This document shows, one piece after another, positions 17,073 through 19,050 of a stretch of 19,050 nt of DNA. Numbering within the stretch: the stretch's first letter is position 1; every line of letters begins with the position of its first letter. The position numbers and the translations under genes were made by a program. Below the pieces are notes generated by a model, which saw only the letters and a list, made by a program, of their open reading frames with translations, ran no database searches and was not told where the DNA came from. Origin of the DNA: Gemmatimonadota bacterium (GTDB lineage Bacteria; Gemmatimonadota; Gemmatimonadetes; Gemmatimonadales; Gemmatimonadaceae); assembly GCA_016712265.1 (NCBI GenBank), contig JADJRJ010000004.1:1-19050 (forward strand), given 5' to 3'.

Positions 17073-17513
17073 CGGTGAGCCGTCGCGGCGCGTCGGACGG
17101 AGTCGCTGGCAGCTGCCCGACGTGGATGGTGTAGTAGATCACGCCGTCCTCGGTAAAGTCGATATCGGCGGCCTCGCGTCGCACCATCGCGTCGAGCCGC
17201 TCCCTGCACCTGCGCCGCGGGCAGGGCGAGCGCGACGACCACGTCGTTCACGGTCAAGCGACCGTTGTGCTGCCGGGCGAGGCGTTGCAGCTCGGACTCG
17301 ATGGTCTGGTCCCGCAACTGGTCGATGCGCTCGCGCGAGGTGCGCGTGCCACGCAGCAGGTTGAAGCCCACGACCGCGGGGAGGACCGCGGTCAACAAGA
17401 CGACGAACAGCGCCGTGGGCGAAAGTAAGACCAGCCCCGACGCGCAGGAAACCCAGCAACATGAAGCCGGCGATCACGAGCAATGCGATGCCACCGAACC
17501 TGCGCCCGGACAT
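17065..17513 (-). CDS. Small membrane protein with cytoplasmic winged-helix-like domain (two frameshifts)
   Basis: Composite of 148 aa; removing one extra G in each of two runs (17435-17438 and 17202-17204 on the plus strand) gives an exact codon multiple. ATG 17513 has a good ribbon of Shine-Dalgarno sequence (GAGGGAGA, 6 nt upstream). Two membrane helices (GGIALLVIAGFMLLGFL and LVLLSPTALFVVLLTAVLPAVVGFNLL) are followed by a charged segment, RERIDQLRDQTIESELQRLA. Next comes a compact domain, HNGRLTVNDVVVALALPAAQVQERLDAMV, then DIDFTEDGVIYYTIHVGQL. The latter resembles a small winged helix (helix-turn-helix followed by a beta hairpin). No named family was recognised. It sits between a Ser/Thr kinase and a zinc-ribbon gene and overlaps the latter, so the three probably act together. 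Confidence 0.65.
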
Positions 17514-17558
17514 GGATTCTCCCTCGGTTGCGTCAGCAGATCCTATCGCCCCCATCGG

Positions 17559-19050
17559 TTATCGGCACCGCGCCTTGGCGCTGAAACGATCGGGGACCGC
17601 CGTCAGGCACGAGGGGACCCGCCCGCGTGACGGCGGGCGACTGCCGCGTCCCTCACCGGGGCTGGTTGGGGTCGCGGCGAGTTCCACGCGGCGCCCGGGG
17701 GGATGGGGCGACGCCCGGCGGAGTGACTGCTCCACCTCGTCCTGCGCCGCGATGAGGCGCGCCACTTAGTCGGACGTCGCGCGCGAGCCCGATGTGTGTC
17801 GCCACACTGTGCGGGCTAACGGCGCCGGCATGGAGGTCGCAGGAGCTGCAGGCAGATGGTCTCCATGGCACTGACTGCATCCTTGAGCCGCGCGCTGAGC
17901 TCATCCCGCGTGGAACGTACGGGTTGCAGTACCGCTCGTCCGTGGCATCCTGTCCGCCGCGTCAAGCGCGGCGGCGGCGATTTCATCGTGTTTCTGCCGG
18001 AGGACGCTGGCGTCCTGCTGCAAGCGACACCAACACATCGGGAACATCTCCCAGCGTCGCACGGGTGGCACGCGGAGGCCCCTCAAACAACTCGGCGGCG
18101 GTAAAGCCCAGCGAGGTTCGGTGGCGCGGTGCGTGACGGCGCTCGCGGACGTTGCACCCTGCCGAGGTGCGACGCGCGATCGCCAAACAAGCCGCCCTTG
18201 ATGGGTCCAGTCCACAGCGTCGACCAGAAGGTGGGTAGCCGGGTCGCGACGGCGCTGGAACGGCGAGAGCCATCCGGCCCCGTCCAGGATGCCGGTGGCG
18301 ACTCCGTAACCATGGGACCGAGGAAGTCCTTCAACGCAGTAGTCACCAGGGCACGATCGGGGCCGTCGCGGCACCGCCAAGCACTGACGACCGTTTGGCT
18401 GCTGCTGAGAATCTTCAGGCGATAGTTAGAACGAAGAACCCGCGACCACTTACGTCTTCGCGGACGCGTTCCATTTCAGATGCAGAACGCCAGGGCGAGA
18501 TCCTGATGTGCAATGGTTGATAAACAAACGCCCGATGAAATGGACGTAAACAGGGTGATCCCAGCGTCCGGGAGTCGTACGCTTTGTGGCTGCATTTGAA
18601 ATACGACCGGTGAAGCAATCAGGAATTGGTCGGTTACTGCCACTCAGGCGCACTGACGTCTTTGCCCAAAGGCGGGCGTGTGCTCTCACCAACTTTTTAT
18701 CATGGGCGGCGGTGCGACGCCTTCCTGTTTTTTACGGTCAACCGGATGATGGGGCGGATCCTTTGGTAAACGATCCACCGGCGCGAAGCCGGCTTCCGTG
18801 GCACGCTAACCCCGTCGACGCAATGGCTGCAGCGCCGTCTCGCTGACCTGCCGCGCCATCACCTCGGTGGGCGTCTCCCTCGAACGGGGCCGACCAGACA
18901 AGGCGTAGAATGCCGTCGCGCCTAACGCGTACAGGTCCTCCGGGCATCAGGCAGCCTGTGGCCGAGCACCTGCTCAGGGCTCATGAACTCCGGCGTGCCG
19001 ACGATGCGATCCTCGGGGCATCACCAATCGCGGCGGCAATCCCGAAGTCC
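17559..19050 (-). CDS. Ser/Thr protein kinase, 5' end outside window, heavily frameshifted
   Basis: Reading down the minus strand from the right edge, the kinase activation region appears at once: DFGIAA, then VGTPEFMSPEQVLG, DLYALGATAFYALSGRP and TPTEVMARQVSETALQPL. A degenerate C-lobe follows near 18760 (VDRLPKDPPHHP, compare VDRCLAKDPxxRP). A hydrophobic stretch occurs in the low-GC part around 18500-18580. Between about 18200 and 17560 the frames join into a helical C-terminal region: GFTAAELFEGPPRATRATLG, DVPDVLVSL, LRQKHDEIAAAALDAADR, DELSARLKDAVSAMETICLQ, LLRLHAGAVSP, VARLIAAQDEVEQSLRR. Treating all this as one gene is inference from common direction and absence of a gap. The kinase call is firm; exact frames and indel sites in this part are not. 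It may be a pseudogene or a low-quality consensus. Confidence 0.6.
18421..18780. other. Low-GC segment without a coherent reading frame
   Basis: By hand count this 360-bp stretch is about 54% G+C (194 of 360), clearly below its surroundings. It contains A- and T-runs (AACTTTTTATC, GTTTTTTACGG) absent elsewhere. It falls between the kinase C-lobe and the helical C-terminal part of the kinase reading. No transposase, terminal repeat, tRNA or promoter could be identified in it. Confidence 0.55.

Noticed and set aside
18450..18692. 80-codon minus-strand open frame as an independent small gene
   Set aside because: No ribosome-binding site or recognisable motif, and it lies within the span of the broken kinase reading.
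18421..18780. Integron attC site or insertion sequence in the low-GC segment
   Set aside because: No RYYYAAC/GTTRRRY core pair in the right arrangement, no terminal inverted repeats, no transposase or integrase reading frame.

Overview
The window is GC-rich DNA from a Gram-negative-type bacterium. Evidence is the outer-membrane-style exported proteins, lipoboxes and a periplasmic-type M16 peptidase pair. The combination of a divergent ECF sigma factor and TPR Ser/Thr kinase, a second large Ser/Thr kinase and the M16 tandem suggests Gemmatimonadota or a related phylum; this rests on remembered gene content, not on a search. No mobile element, tRNA, rRNA or CRISPR array was seen.

Layout. 1-1129 (-): LytTR response regulator followed by the N-terminus of a membrane sensor kinase. 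1418-2029 (+): small exported beta-barrel-like protein. 2152-3099 (-): a MurB-like reductase with an altered catalytic motif. 3221-5990 (+): M16 pair, a catalytic member with one frameshift and an inactive partner whose start is built from 7-bp tandem repeats. 6053-9303: oxyR (-) and katG (+), divergent, sharing a readable OxyR operator. 9415-12847 (+): a HAF-repeat lipoprotein whose start codon lies in a strong hairpin, then a large DUF11 lipoprotein. 12876-16252: TPR Ser/Thr kinase (-) divergent from an ECF sigma factor (+). 16360-19050 (-): apparent operon of a second Ser/Thr kinase (5' end outside the window), a small two-helix membrane protein and a zinc-ribbon protein.

The main themes are peroxide defence (OxyR/KatG), cell-envelope work (MurB, M16, lipoproteins) and phospho-signalling (LytTR pair, two Ser/Thr kinases, ECF sigma). 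The last operon, with kinase, membrane protein and multi-ribbon protein, is the best candidate for an uncharacterised signalling module.

Quality caveat. The first 10.9 kb has one visible frameshift. The rest has at least sixteen, mostly one-base changes in homopolymers or CG runs, so several genes are described as composites of frames. Consensus error is the likeliest cause, but gene decay cannot be excluded from sequence alone.
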